DNA of 64,000 nt from CAZSSH01 sp964609825 (GTDB lineage Bacteria; Verrucomicrobiota; Lentisphaeria; Victivallales; Victivallaceae), in assembly GCA_964609825.1 (NCBI GenBank), contig CAZSSH010000008.1:84143-148142 (forward strand). Direction: 5' to 3'. A model generated the notes under the pieces. That model was not told the origin of the DNA. It was given only the letters and a program-made list of their open reading frames with translations, and did not search any database. The position numbers and the translations under genes were made by a program. Positions 16,354 to 26,171 of the stretch are shown piece by piece. Within the stretch, counting starts at the first letter, position 1, and every line of letters begins with the position of its first letter.

Positions 16354-17064
16354 ATGAAAAGAAGACCGGAACAACTTTTTACACTAATTGAGTTGCTTGT
16401 CGTTATTGCTATTATCGCAATTTTGGCAGCCATGCTGCTGCCGGCGTTGAACAAAGCACGGGATGTCGCCAAAAAAACCTCCTGTATCAACAATCAGCGA
16501 CAGATCGGACTGATTCTCGGCATGTACGCCGCCGACAACAAAGATTTTTTGCCCATGCGGGGAGTCTCGGCACGGGATTACCATGTACTTAACCCAACGC
16601 TGCCGCACTTAAAAAGCTACGCCGGCAGTCTCAATGTGAGGCGCCCTGCCACCAATCCCTTTGTTTGCAGCGTTGCCGCCGCCCAGCTGGATCCCGCCAA
16701 AGTAATTTATGTCACTTACGCTCCGACCATCAACAACCGCGCGACGCAATCAATCAAATGGCTGTCTTATCTGTGGTACAACACCACCGGCCGGTTGGCA
16801 CCGATTTCCAGATATTACCCGGATACCGCTCTTATTTACTGTACCGCGCCATATGCCGATACTGCCTCGTACTGCAGTGAAATCGACGCTTACGCCACCT
16901 CGGCGGACAACATTGCGGATAAAAAATACGGCGGCGCCTACCATCAAAACAATTTGGTATTTTTACGGAGTGACGGCGGCGCCCGGACCTCCCGGATGAA
17001 ACCCAAGCGGGTGGACGAAAGCGGAGTTTACAACGCCGGCTGCTGGCGGATTTTATCCAAATAA
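16354..17064 (+). CDS. Pilin-like protein, cassette A
   Basis: 236 residues. Start ATG at 16354 is chosen because AGGAG sits nine bases upstream; a TTG three bases earlier is also in frame. The N-terminus MKRRPEQLFTLIELLVV has the type IV pilin core with Glu at +5 and a hydrophobic helix ending LLPALNKARD. The residue before the mature Phe is Leu, not Gly/Ala. The C-terminal block 'YHQNNLVFLRSDGGARTSR' is a worn H-x9-DG motif (an extra Ser, second Gly). In other bacteria such proteins form pseudopili or pilus-like fibres. Here it lies between a regulator and a glycoside hydrolase. Confidence 0.85.
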   Translation: MKRRPEQLFTLIELLVVIAIIAILAAMLLPALNKARDVAKKTSCINNQRQIGLILGMYAADNKDFLPMRGVSARDYHVLNPTLPHLKSYAGSLNVRRPATNPFVCSVAAAQLDPAKVIYVTYAPTINNRATQSIKWLSYLWYNTTGRLAPISRYYPDTALIYCTAPYADTASYCSEIDAYATSADNIADKKYGGAYHQNNLVFLRSDGGARTSRMKPKRVDESGVYNAGCWRILSK

Positions 17065-17078
17065 ATAAATAAATAAAT
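17059..17078 (+). repeat. (AAAT)5 microsatellite over a stop codon
   Basis: Five tandem AAAT/TAAA units begin in the last codon of the pilin-like gene and supply its stop. A change in unit number would alter the spacing to the next gene but not the protein. Confidence 0.75.
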
Positions 17079-17112
17079 TGCCCCAATGAACTTCCAATCA
17101 AGGGAGAGGATA

Positions 17113-19989
17113 ATGATGATAAATTTGAAATTTTTGCCTCTGCTGCTCTTATGGCTCAGTGTCGATGCATTGGCAGCCGACGACTTCAACAACCCCGAGC
17201 GGTGGCGCAAAAACAGCTCCGGGACGATGAGCGTCGCGTGGGATGATACCCAAAATGCCTTGAAGTTTACCTCGGTATTTAAACCCGGCACCGATTATTG
17301 GGCCTACCCGGAGTTGGCCGTCGGACCACTCTCTCCGGCTGTCAAATATCTGACATTTGACGTAAAAATGACGCAACGCGAAGCGGAGGCCAAATATCAG
17401 TGCGCCTTGGTGATGTTTGGCAGCAAAGACGGTAATATTCCCTGGACTCCCTCGCCGCAATGGCAGCACGTGACCATTGACCTCAAAGCCAAAGGGATCG
17501 ATCCGGCCGCGGTCAAAATAATCCGCATCGGAGCCAACCCCAAAAGTACCGAGTTGACATTTTGGCTGCGAAATATCCGTTTTTTGGAGCAATTGCCCGA
17601 AGAATCCGGCATAAAAACAGCGGAAATCATCACCGCTCAAGCTCCGGCCACGGTCTTTACCGAAACCGAACCGCTGAAATTCAAGATCAAACAACCGATC
17701 AGCGGTCTAAACTGCAATGTCAGTGATTTTCGCAATCGGTCCGTCGCCGCGGCAGAGATTGCCGCTAACGGCGAATTTATCATCCCGCCACTGCCGTGCG
17801 GTTACTATAAAATCACCTTGCAGGCTCCGGGACAAACCTTTTACGGCTTTCGTTCCTTTTGCGTCGTTGCCGATCCGGCCGGGCGCGACAGTCGCCCGGA
17901 TTGCCCCTACAGCATGGACACAGCACTCAATGTCGTCGGGACGGTACACGCTTACGCCCCGGGAAATCCGCGGGAGGGAATCCGTTTTTTTGTCCGGTTG
18001 GCGCAACTCGCCGGAGTCAATTACGCCCGCGAGCGCATCCATCACAACGGCATCGAAAAATCACCGGATGCTTATGACTGGACTCGTTATGATCTGGCGC
18101 CGGATTTATTTGCTCAAGCACATATCCGACTCAGCGCCAGTTGTCATGACTTCGCACCTTGGGCAAAATCCTCGACCAGCGCCAAGTTGCCGCAAAAACT
18201 TTTAACCGTATATGAATTTTGCCAAAAACTGGCCGGGCACTATCGGGGAAAAATCAATGTCTGGGAATTTTGGAACGAGCCGGAGCTGGCGGGTTTTTGC
18301 GCCGAGGGGCCGTGGGAATTTGCCGCCATGTCCAAGGCGGCCTATCTCGGATTTAAAGCAGGCGACCCGTCGATCCCGATAACCAACGGCGCTTTTTGTG
18401 TCGCTCCGGTCGCCAGTGATCAATACGCCAAAGCGGCATTGCAAAACGATCTGGTTGAATATTTTGATTTGTTTAATTTTCATATTTATGGACCGTTAAA
18501 TACTTACGCCGGAAATATCGACGACTGGAAAGCTGAGCTTAAAAAGTACGGTGTCGCGAACATGCCGCTCTGGGTCACCGAAAACGGTACCAATGCCGAA
18601 GGCGTCGCACTCGAAAAAAATGCCGACAACACCAACAAAGCTTTGTCGGCAGATCAGGAAATGATCTGGGCGGAGTTTGTCCCCAAAGCGCAGATTTTGT
18701 TGCAAAGCCTCGGTGTTGAGCGTACCTTCACCTTTGTCCTGCCGCAAGTGCATGAACGCAAGGGCGAAAAAGACTGGGGCATGCTCCGGCGTGACTACAG
18801 TGCCAAACCGGCCTTTGCCGCTTTTGCCGCCATGACCAAAGCGCTGGGCCCGGCCCGGTATTTGGGACAGCCGGACTTGGGCTCCGGCACCCGGGCGTTT
18901 CTCTTTGCCCGGGACGACGGCGCGCAAACACTTGTTTTTTGGAGCGAATCGGAGCTTGACCGGGCCGGGGACACCGCCGCCGGGTATACTCCGGATAACG
19001 ATTATCCGCGGACCTTTGCGTTGCCGACTTCGGGGAACGCCGTCCTTGCGGATCTTTTTGGCACTCCCCAAACCGTGACTCCCAGGGAAGGACAGCTCCG
19101 GCTGACCGCTACCAGATACCCGACTTACCTGACCGGCACCTTTCAAATATCCGTAAAAACACCTCCGGCCGCCGTCGGTACGACCGGGGCCAGGCAGAGT
19201 AAAATTGACAAATCCATCGTTCTGCGGGTGATCCCTTCGACCGACTTTACACTCAACGGAGGTCGGACGGCACTGCTGCTCAAAGCCGGGGCACCGGATC
19301 GTAAAATTAAGCTCGAAGTCACCAACTTGAGCAATGATGTTAAATCAGGAGAGCTCACCGCCGCCGGGATCGCCGTCTCCGGATTACCCGCCAAGCTGAC
19401 ACTAAACCCGTTTGAAGTCAAGGTCGTTGAAATTGAGCTCCCGCCGGGGTTGCCGATGCGTTTGCATGAGCTGATTTTTGGCGGCACCTTCAGCGATCGC
19501 GCGATCAGTAAACTGGTGCTGCCGGTGGTGCCGCTCGGGCTTGTAAGTGATGCACCGATCCTCGCCGGCAGCATCGACCCGGCAAAGTGGCGGGCGAACA
19601 GCTCCGGCAAAATGAATATCGCATGGGACGAAAAGGAGCAGGCGGTGCGTTTCGACGTCGATTTTGCCCCCAATATTGACCGCTGGGTATACCCGGAGTT
19701 TGTACCGCAGGGAGGATTCCCTGCCAATGCGGCCGGGTTGTCCTTTGAGATCAAAAGCAATCAGTCAAAAGAACAGACCGCCTTGAGTTTGGTCATGCTC
19801 GTCAAAGAAGCCGGCAAGGGAGCCGACTCCCTTAATTATACCCCGTCATACGGCAACTGGCAGGATAATTTCATCGAGTTGGCGTCCCACTCTCCGGAAA
19901 CAATCCGGCTGTTTCGAATCGGGGCCAACCCGAGACAGAATCATCTGACATTTTGGGTCCGCAATGTCCGGCTGCATCTGATTGAGTAA
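17113..19989 (+). CDS. Secreted clan GH-A glycoside hydrolase flanked by two related beta modules
   Basis: 958 residues from the ATG at 17113, which follows AGGGAGAGG and opens a signal peptide (MMINLKFLPLLLLWLSVDALA). An ATG nine codons upstream is less likely. The catalytic TIM barrel (about 270-600) has WNEPE with acid/base Glu389 and 'LWVTENGTN' with nucleophile Glu490, as in retaining GH39/GH5-like enzymes. A beta-rich region of about 160 residues at the N-terminus ('WRKNSSGTMSVAWD' ... 'IIRIGANPKSTELTFWLRNI') reappears at the C-terminus ('WRANSSGKMNIAWD' ... 'LFRIGANPRQNHLTFWVRNV'). These are probably carbohydrate-binding jelly rolls. The substrate is unknown. Confidence 0.8.
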   Translation: MMINLKFLPLLLLWLSVDALAADDFNNPERWRKNSSGTMSVAWDDTQNALKFTSVFKPGTDYWAYPELAVGPLSPAVKYLTFDVKMTQREAEAKYQCALVMFGSKDGNIPWTPSPQWQHVTIDLKAKGIDPAAVKIIRIGANPKSTELTFWLRNIRFLEQLPEESGIKTAEIITAQAPATVFTETEPLKFKIKQPISGLNCNVSDFRNRSVAAAEIAANGEFIIPPLPCGYYKITLQAPGQTFYGFRSFCVVADPAGRDSRPDCPYSMDTALNVVGTVHAYAPGNPREGIRFFVRLAQLAGVNYARERIHHNGIEKSPDAYDWTRYDLAPDLFAQAHIRLSASCHDFAPWAKSSTSAKLPQKLLTVYEFCQKLAGHYRGKINVWEFWNEPELAGFCAEGPWEFAAMSKAAYLGFKAGDPSIPITNGAFCVAPVASDQYAKAALQNDLVEYFDLFNFHIYGPLNTYAGNIDDWKAELKKYGVANMPLWVTENGTNAEGVALEKNADNTNKALSADQEMIWAEFVPKAQILLQSLGVERTFTFVLPQVHERKGEKDWGMLRRDYSAKPAFAAFAAMTKALGPARYLGQPDLGSGTRAFLFARDDGAQTLVFWSESELDRAGDTAAGYTPDNDYPRTFALPTSGNAVLADLFGTPQTVTPREGQLRLTATRYPTYLTGTFQISVKTPPAAVGTTGARQSKIDKSIVLRVIPSTDFTLNGGRTALLLKAGAPDRKIKLEVTNLSNDVKSGELTAAGIAVSGLPAKLTLNPFEVKVVEIELPPGLPMRLHELIFGGTFSDRAISKLVLPVVPLGLVSDAPILAGSIDPAKWRANSSGKMNIAWDEKEQAVRFDVDFAPNIDRWVYPEFVPQGGFPANAAGLSFEIKSNQSKEQTALSLVMLVKEAGKGADSLNYTPSYGNWQDNFIELASHSPETIRLFRIGANPRQNHLTFWVRNVRLHLIE

Positions 19990-20008
19990 TACCGGCCAAA
20001 TCATCCGC

Positions 20009-20049
20009 CTTTGTCCGGGACAAAGTTGCCGCTGTACCGGACAAGCGGC
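20009..20049 (+). terminator. Possible terminator after the cassette A hydrolase
   Basis: Two hairpins, CTTTGTC-cgg-GACAAAG (20009-20025) and GCCGCT..AGCGGC (20028-20049). A T run comes only about 15 bases later, so termination is uncertain. Confidence 0.3.
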
Positions 20050-20121
20050 GGCACTCCTGTATTTTTTGCCATATTTTTGCAAAATCGCGATTGGTCACGG
20101 CTAAATTTTTATTTCCCGGGG

Positions 20122-20149
20122 TTGTTTTCGACTGAAAGGCGTGTATATT
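20122..20149 (+). promoter_or_regulatory. Promoter of the hybrid sensor kinase
   Basis: TTGTTT (20122-20127), 16 bp spacer, TATATT (20144-20149). A start site near 20156 rules out the in-frame GTG at 20141 as the initiation codon. Confidence 0.5.
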
Positions 20150-20200
20150 TACCTTGGAGAAAATAAAATCAATGTCCCCCAATTGATGATTTTTAGTACC

Positions 20201-23200
20201 ATGGCAAACGATTTCAGTCATTCGGGAAAACGGATCCATCCGTTTTTGAGTAAGTTGCAGTCGGCAATCCTGGCACTGTTGCTGATTGCCGGCGCCCTCT
20301 ATTGCTGGTGGCGAATCGACAGCGCCGACCGAACCATGCGCGCCAACCTTTTGATGAGCGCGCGCTTGATCGCCGACGGCATCAAGGCGGATCAGCTCAA
20401 TGAGCTGACGGGATCACCGCAAGATACCGGCAACCCGTATTACCGGCAATTAAAACAACAGCTGACTCTGGTCAACAAGGCCAACCCCGACTTCAGTCTG
20501 ATTTATCTTTTGGGCAACCGCCATGACAAGGGTATCGTTTTTTTGGTTGACAGCGAACCGATCCGATCCAATTTCGCCGCCGAACCGGGAAGTTCTTTCT
20601 CCGACCAATCGCTGCTCACTTCTTCGCTGAGTCAATGGACGGAAACCGTCAAAGGACCGGTGGCCGACGTGCGGGGCAAATGGATTCGCGCAATTGTCTC
20701 CATCGCCGACCCCCTGACCGGCCAGACGGTCGCCGAGCTCGGCATTGATGTCGATGCAAAAATCCGAAACAAACTTCTGCAAAAACAGGCAATCAACGCC
20801 ATCGGAATTCCCCTGCTTTTGCTCGGGGTGATCGTCGTTTGGATGATTGCTTACAATCAGCACCGGCAGCACGACTGTGCGCGCTGCCGCCTCAAAATTT
20901 GGATCAATCCCGCGGGCACGGCAATTTGCGGAGTAATCCTCGCCTTGTTTATCTCCTGGCACGTTTCCCGCGAGGAGACCCACACCCGCAACCGCATTTT
21001 TGATCAGCTGGCGGCCAGCGATACCGAATTGGTCACCCGAATTGTTGAAGTCGTGCGCTCCGCCGAGCTGGACGGACTTTTTGCGCTGCTGGGCTCCGAC
21101 GGAAATATCAAAAAAACAGAATTCCTGAGTTACAGCCAACATCTCAAAAAAAATCCGCTGATTTCAGCCTGGGGCTGGATCCCGGTCATCTCCGGCGAAA
21201 ACCGAGACGCCGTTGAGGAGCAGGCCCGCAAAGAAATTGATGAGAATTTCAAACTTTGGCAATTTGACCAAAATTACAAACAAATCCCGGTCCCGGAAAA
21301 AGAGGTATATTGCCCGCTCCTTTATTTCTTTTCGCAGCATGGGGTGACCAACGTCGTCGGATTTGACATGACCTCCGAGCCGACCCGGCTTGAGGCCATG
21401 CAAAATTGCAATCGGACGGGCCTGCCCAGCTGCACCCAGCCGATCCCGCTGGTCAACAATCCGCCGCGGGCAAAAGGATTTTTGGTTTTTATCCCGGTGA
21501 TTGTCCAACCGACGGACAAACCGCAATTGCGCGGCTATGTCTTTCTCTCCGTGCGGATATCCTCACTCTTGCGGCGCAATTTTACCAAAAGCAATCTGGT
21601 ACAAACAAGATTGTCAATGCTCCGAGCGCAAGAAACTCCCGAAATTTTAGTCCCGTACGACCGCCCGACGATCGAGGAAGGACATGACATCGAAGTTTGC
21701 CGCTATATTTTTGCGTTTGACAAAGTATTTGTCCTTACCTCCCGTCCGGGGCCGGAATTCATCCAAAATTACCCGTTGCGCAAAAGCCTGATCGCGCTTT
21801 TGGTCGGCCTCGGGTTCACCGCCGCGCTGACCGTAATCGTCATCCTGATCACCCGCGGCAAATGGCATCTGGAGAAACAAGTCGCCAACCGGACCGCCCA
21901 GCTCAAAGCCAGCGACGAGCGCTTCCGCCAGCTGGCCGTCCACAGCCGCACTCTCGTTTGGGATATTGATCCGGCGGGCGTGTTTACTTACATCAATGAA
22001 GTGTTTGAGTCGTTGCTCGGTTATACTGCAGATGAGGTGGTAGGCAAATCCCATTTTTATGATTTTTTCGCCGAAGAATTGCGCGAAAACGGCAAAAACC
22101 GGGCATTCGGTTATTTTGCTGCCGGCATACCGTTCTACGGTGTCGAGGATTTGCTGCAATCCAAGGACGGCCGCCGCATTTGGGTTTCCGCCAACGGGAT
22201 GCCGTTGTTTGACGACTCCGGCAAACTCATCGGCTACCGCGGCGACGCCACCGATATCACCGAGGCCAAAGAGGCCAAAGAGGAGCTGTTTCGCCAAATC
22301 GCTTTTCAAAAAATGCTGACCGATATTGCGACCACCTACATCAATTTGCCGCTCTCGGAAATCGATTCGGCAGTCAGCCGGTCGCTCGGAGAATTCGGGC
22401 GGCTCTTTGGCGTCAGGCACTTCTATGTGATGCGGTACCACCCGGACAACGAGTCGAGCAGCTGCATCCACGAGTGGAGCGCCACTCCCGAGGAGTCGCA
22501 AATCAATGATTTGCAAAATGTTTCCATCGCCGCCACCCCCTGGCGTAAACAATCCCGGGATACCGGCAAAACCGTCGATATCCCCGATGCCGATGATCCC
22601 GCCGCCGATATCCCGTACCGTAACATTCTGGCCGAGCGCGGCATCAAAAGTTTGCTCTGCGTCCCGATGATCAATGACGGCAAATGCATCGGCTTCACCG
22701 GCTTTGCCTCAAAAATCGCGTCCAAACGCCAGCGGACGGAGGAAATCAATTTGCTTCAGGTCTTTGCTCATATGCTTGTCAATATCGAGGGCCGCCGCGA
22801 GATCGAAGAAGAACTGCAGCGGCGCGGCAAAGCCGCCGAGGCGGCCAACCGCACCAAGAGTGAATTTTTGACCAATATGAGCCATGAAATCCGCACCCCG
22901 ATGAATGGGATTTTGGGGATTGCCGAGCTTCTGGCATCAAGCGGACTCAACCCGGAGCAAAAAAATTACATCGACATTATCCAGTCGAGCGGTAAACTCA
23001 TGCTCTCGCTCGTTAACGAGCTTTTGGACTACGCCCGGATCGAAAACGGCAAAGTCCAGATACAAAACGCCGCTTTTCACCTCAACGATCTCGTGGACAG
23101 CGTGGTCGGCAATCTGATCCCGATGGCGCATGCCAAAAATCTGGAGCTTGTCATCGCCATCGCCCCCGATTTGCCGCAAATATTACACGGCGATTTGCTG

Positions 23201-24412
23201 CATTTGCAGCAAGTATTGATGAATCTGGTCGGCAATGCGGTCAAATTTACCGAGCAAGGCGAAATTTTGGTCAAAGTTTCACGCGTTGAGGAGTCCAGCG
23301 GCAGCATCAAGCTCAAATTCAGCGTTCGCGACAGCGGCGTCGGGATTGCGCCCGAGCATTATGAGCGATTGTTTCACCCGTTTTATCTCGGCAACGCGAC
23401 TCTGAGCCGCCGTTACGGCGGTGCCGGGCTGGGGCTGGCCATCTCCAAACACTTGATCGAGCTCATGGACGGCAAACTGGAGTTCACCAGCCAAGTCGAT
23501 GCCGGGACCGAATTTGTCTTTACCGTGACGCTGGCCAAAGACCCGATCATCGCCGCTAAAATCGTCGAACACCCAAAGGAGTGGAAAAATATCCGGGTGC
23601 TGATTGCCGACCGCAATCCGACGGTCCGCGAAACGTTGCATGACGAGTTGACTTTGTGTACTTTGCGACCGGACACGGCGGCGGACTTCACGACCTTTGT
23701 TGCCATGCTGCATCAGGCGCTCAAGGACAATGATCCCTACTTGATCGCCTTGGTTGACTGCATGATGCCGCTCGATGTCAATGCTGCCGAAAGAGTGGCA
23801 GATTTGACCCAAACCACCTTGCTGGCAATGGCCCGCCCCGGCGACCCGCTGCCCGACGAGTTGCTCTCCGGGGTCAAATTTTCCTATGTTTTATACAAAC
23901 CGATCCGCAATAAAGAGCTTGAGCGGGTGCTCCATCTGGCGCTGCATACGGTTTCACGGGATGCGAGCATCGGCGCAATCAGGCCGGACGCTGCCAATCA
24001 AGTACCCCAAAGGGTCGCGCCTGGCAAAATTCTGCTGGCGGAGGACAACCCGACCAATCAAAAAATCATGATGCTGATGCTTCAAAAACTCGGTCTGCAA
24101 GCCGATGTGGCGGACAACGGGTTGATCGCTATCAATTTTTTAAACGCTCAAAATTACGCCTTGATTTTGATGGATGTGCAAATGCCGGAAATGGACGGCC
24201 TTGACGCTACCCGAAAAATTCGCGCCGCCGAAGCTGCCAACGACCATGGGCATATCCCGATCATCGCGGTAACGGCCCATGCGATGGATGCCCATCAACA
24301 AAGCTGCAAAGAGGCCGGGATGGACGATTATCTCACCAAACCGGTGACGTTAAATAGTTTGTTTGAAGTATTGAGCCGCTGGCTGGAAATCAATCCGCCG
24401 ACCGGAGTTTAA
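20201..24412 (+). CDS. Membrane hybrid sensor histidine kinase (CHASE-PAS-GAF-HisKA-HATPase-REC-REC)
   Basis: 1403 residues from the ATG at 20201. An ATG at 20186 is also in frame; neither has a clear Shine-Dalgarno. Membrane helices lie at about 18-37, 197-218, 235-254 and 530-550. An extracytoplasmic region lies between helices 1 and 2. A CHASE domain follows helix 3 ('ISAWGWIPVISGENRDAVE', 'GVTNVVGFDMTSEP'). Next come PAS (574-695), GAF (about 700-866), HisKA with SHEIRTP (His895) and HATPase with DSGVGIAPEH and GGAGLGLAIS (995-1113). A weaker receiver has LVDCMMP (1130-1250), and a canonical receiver has LILMDVQMPEMDG (Asp1324). No partner regulator is adjacent. The signal is unknown; CHASE domains bind small extracellular ligands. 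Confidence 0.92.
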   Translation: MANDFSHSGKRIHPFLSKLQSAILALLLIAGALYCWWRIDSADRTMRANLLMSARLIADGIKADQLNELTGSPQDTGNPYYRQLKQQLTLVNKANPDFSLIYLLGNRHDKGIVFLVDSEPIRSNFAAEPGSSFSDQSLLTSSLSQWTETVKGPVADVRGKWIRAIVSIADPLTGQTVAELGIDVDAKIRNKLLQKQAINAIGIPLLLLGVIVVWMIAYNQHRQHDCARCRLKIWINPAGTAICGVILALFISWHVSREETHTRNRIFDQLAASDTELVTRIVEVVRSAELDGLFALLGSDGNIKKTEFLSYSQHLKKNPLISAWGWIPVISGENRDAVEEQARKEIDENFKLWQFDQNYKQIPVPEKEVYCPLLYFFSQHGVTNVVGFDMTSEPTRLEAMQNCNRTGLPSCTQPIPLVNNPPRAKGFLVFIPVIVQPTDKPQLRGYVFLSVRISSLLRRNFTKSNLVQTRLSMLRAQETPEILVPYDRPTIEEGHDIEVCRYIFAFDKVFVLTSRPGPEFIQNYPLRKSLIALLVGLGFTAALTVIVILITRGKWHLEKQVANRTAQLKASDERFRQLAVHSRTLVWDIDPAGVFTYINEVFESLLGYTADEVVGKSHFYDFFAEELRENGKNRAFGYFAAGIPFYGVEDLLQSKDGRRIWVSANGMPLFDDSGKLIGYRGDATDITEAKEAKEELFRQIAFQKMLTDIATTYINLPLSEIDSAVSRSLGEFGRLFGVRHFYVMRYHPDNESSSCIHEWSATPEESQINDLQNVSIAATPWRKQSRDTGKTVDIPDADDPAADIPYRNILAERGIKSLLCVPMINDGKCIGFTGFASKIASKRQRTEEINLLQVFAHMLVNIEGRREIEEELQRRGKAAEAANRTKSEFLTNMSHEIRTPMNGILGIAELLASSGLNPEQKNYIDIIQSSGKLMLSLVNELLDYARIENGKVQIQNAAFHLNDLVDSVVGNLIPMAHAKNLELVIAIAPDLPQILHGDLLHLQQVLMNLVGNAVKFTEQGEILVKVSRVEESSGSIKLKFSVRDSGVGIAPEHYERLFHPFYLGNATLSRRYGGAGLGLAISKHLIELMDGKLEFTSQVDAGTEFVFTVTLAKDPIIAAKIVEHPKEWKNIRVLIADRNPTVRETLHDELTLCTLRPDTAADFTTFVAMLHQALKDNDPYLIALVDCMMPLDVNAAERVADLTQTTLLAMARPGDPLPDELLSGVKFSYVLYKPIRNKELERVLHLALHTVSRDASIGAIRPDAANQVPQRVAPGKILLAEDNPTNQKIMMLMLQKLGLQADVADNGLIAINFLNAQNYALILMDVQMPEMDGLDATRKIRAAEAANDHGHIPIIAVTAHAMDAHQQSCKEAGMDDYLTKPVTLNSLFEVLSRWLEINPPTGV

Positions 24413-25467
24413 CAAGATTGTCCCGCGACCATCGCCCAACGCAAACGGGCGCATTTGGAGCGCGGATTGGTGTATTTTTCGGCTGCCGAGGGACGGATCG
24501 GCTCTTCGCTGATTGCCTGATAAATGTTATCGGCCAACCCTTGGCGAAACGCCGCATCCACCCGCTTGTCTTCGCCGGAATGAAAGGTCAAAATCGCCAC
24601 CCTACCCCCGGGCGCCATTACCGCCGGAAGCGACTGGAGCAACTGCTCCAAGACGCTCAATTCACCGTTGACCGCGATGCGAAAGGCCTGAAACACCCGC
24701 TGCAATGATTTGTCGGCCACGCCCTCGGCATTGCGGTTGCCCAAACCGATGATGGTCTCGCGGATGATTTCGGCAAGCGCCCGCGTCGTTTTGATCTCTT
24801 GGCGTTTGGCATAAATTGCTTTGGCCAAAAAAGCGGCATAAGGCTCGTCGGCGTTTTGGATCATGATCTTTTCCAGTTGGGCAACGCTCCACTCCCCAAG
24901 CATCTCGGAGACCGGTTTGCCGCGCAAAGGATTCATCCTCAAATCCAACGGACCGTCCTCGCGAAAGGTAAAGCCCCGCGCCGGATCATCGAGCTGCATT
25001 GAGGAGACGCCCAAATCGGCCAGCAAAAAATCAAACCCGCGGCCGCCCGTCTCGGGCAACAGTTTCATCAAGCCGGCGAAATTCATATTGTGAGGAGAAA
25101 ATACCTCCGGCCCAAAGCCGAGCGCCGCCAGCCGAGCGGTCGTTTTGGGCAGCTCCAAGGGGTCGACGTCGGTGGCAATGAGTTTGCCGCCCGGCACAAT
25201 GTATTTCAAGAGCTCGGCCGCATGGCCGCCAAAGCCGAGCGTGGCGTCCAGACCGATTTCGCCGGGAGCCGGATGCAGGACCGACAAAATTTCATCCACA
25301 CAAATCGGCCGATGCATCCCCACGGGGGTGCGGCCCTGCTCGATCTGCTTTTGGATTTGCTCGCCGTATTTATCCGGATTAAGCTCTTTATATCGGTCGC
25401 GAAAACGCCGGGGATGAGTCCCCTGATAGCGGACGCGCCGTTGATGCGGTTTGGATTCTTCGGTCAT
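24409..25467 (-). CDS. rsmH: 16S rRNA (cytosine1402-N4)-methyltransferase RsmH
   Basis: 352 residues. I chose the ATG at 25467 because AGGAAAG lies just upstream; an in-frame ATG at 25482 is possible. There is a basic N-terminal extension before the core. The SAM-binding motif is 'GLDATLGFGGHAAELL', followed by 'LLADLGVSSMQLDDPARGFTFREDGPLDMR'-type text (here LDLRM) and 'ILTFHSGEDKRV', and the C-terminal 'NPRSKCARLRWA' is diagnostic. RsmH methylates C1402 in the ribosomal P site. The usual mraZ/ftsI neighbours of the division cluster are absent. Its stop overlaps the stop of the convergent sensor kinase. Confidence 0.96.
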   Translation of the reverse strand: MTEESKPHQRRVRYQGTHPRRFRDRYKELNPDKYGEQIQKQIEQGRTPVGMHRPICVDEILSVLHPAPGEIGLDATLGFGGHAAELLKYIVPGGKLIATDVDPLELPKTTARLAALGFGPEVFSPHNMNFAGLMKLLPETGGRGFDFLLADLGVSSMQLDDPARGFTFREDGPLDLRMNPLRGKPVSEMLGEWSVAQLEKIMIQNADEPYAAFLAKAIYAKRQEIKTTRALAEIIRETIIGLGNRNAEGVADKSLQRVFQAFRIAVNGELSVLEQLLQSLPAVMAPGGRVAILTFHSGEDKRVDAAFRQGLADNIYQAISEEPIRPSAAEKYTNPRSKCARLRWAMVAGQSC

Positions 25468-25499
25468 ATCTTTCCTGCTCATTAATTTGACAAGAATAT

Positions 25500-25527
25500 A
25501 ATATAAGACCGCAAGTGAAAAATACAA
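25500..25527 (-). promoter_or_regulatory. Promoter of rsmH
   Basis: On the minus strand TTGTAT (25522-25527), 16 bp, TATATT (25500-25505). Confidence 0.5.
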
Positions 25528-25543
25528 GGCACCGCATGGTTGT

Positions 25544-26149
25544 TTACTGTTGCAGCGCCCCTTTGATCCCGGTGATGATGATCTGGGTTGCCAGCGCGCA
25601 CAAAAAAAGGCCGGTCAATTTGCTTAAAATCGAGATCCCGCGCTTTTTGACCAAACGCTCAATCACATTGGCGTAAAATAAGATGACGCCGATCACCGCG
25701 ATGGCGAGTGTAATCGATAAAATATCATACGTCACGCGCGCAAGCGCCGTGCTCTCGCTGCCCATCACCAGCAAGGCCCCGGTCGTTCCCGGCCCGACGG
25801 CACAAGGGATCGCAATCGGCACCACCGCAATATCGTCTCCCGAATCCCCGGCGTGACTGCGCGGCGACTCGCTGCTTCCTTTGACCATCGCCAGAGCGCT
25901 CAACAAGAGCACCAGCCCGGCACCGATGCTAAAAGAGTTTAAAGTTATCCCGAGCCCGCGCAAAATCCAGTCGCCCAAAAAGTAAACGATTAAACTTACG
26001 ATCCAAATCGCCAGCGAGGCGCGCAACGCGATCAACCGCCGTTTTTTGAGCCCGTCATGCTCGGTCAGCGTGACAAACACCGACAAAATAAAAAACGGCG
26101 CCAGTAAGATAAAAATTTTTACTCCGGTACTCAAAACATAAGAAACCAT
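25544..26149 (-). CDS. MarC-family integral membrane protein
   Basis: 201 residues with about six hydrophobic segments. MarC hallmarks are 'FFILSVFVTLTEHDG' near the N-terminus and 'VVPIAIPCAVGPGTTGALL' (about 107-125), matching the P-[LI]-A-[IT]-P-x-x-x-G-P-G block. It ends 'LSKLTGLFLCALATQIIITGIKG'. Despite the name, no transport or resistance function is proven for this family. A GGAGG seven bases before the ATG at 26149 fixes the start. It follows a pilin-like gene by 22 bp on the same strand and is probably co-transcribed with it. Confidence 0.88.
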   Translation of the reverse strand: MVSYVLSTGVKIFILLAPFFILSVFVTLTEHDGLKKRRLIALRASLAIWIVSLIVYFLGDWILRGLGITLNSFSIGAGLVLLLSALAMVKGSSESPRSHAGDSGDDIAVVPIAIPCAVGPGTTGALLVMGSESTALARVTYDILSITLAIAVIGVILFYANVIERLVKKRGISILSKLTGLFLCALATQIIITGIKGALQQ

Positions 26150-26171
26150 AAACCGCCTCCCCTCTTCTTAC

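Noticed and set aside
17059..17078. (AAAT)5 repeat as a phase-variable switch
   Set aside because: It lies at the stop codon and in the spacer, so slippage would not shift a reading frame; kept only as a repeat feature.
21647..22552. 301-codon frame antisense to the sensor kinase
   Set aside because: Overlaps the PAS/GAF coding region fully and shows no start signals or motifs.
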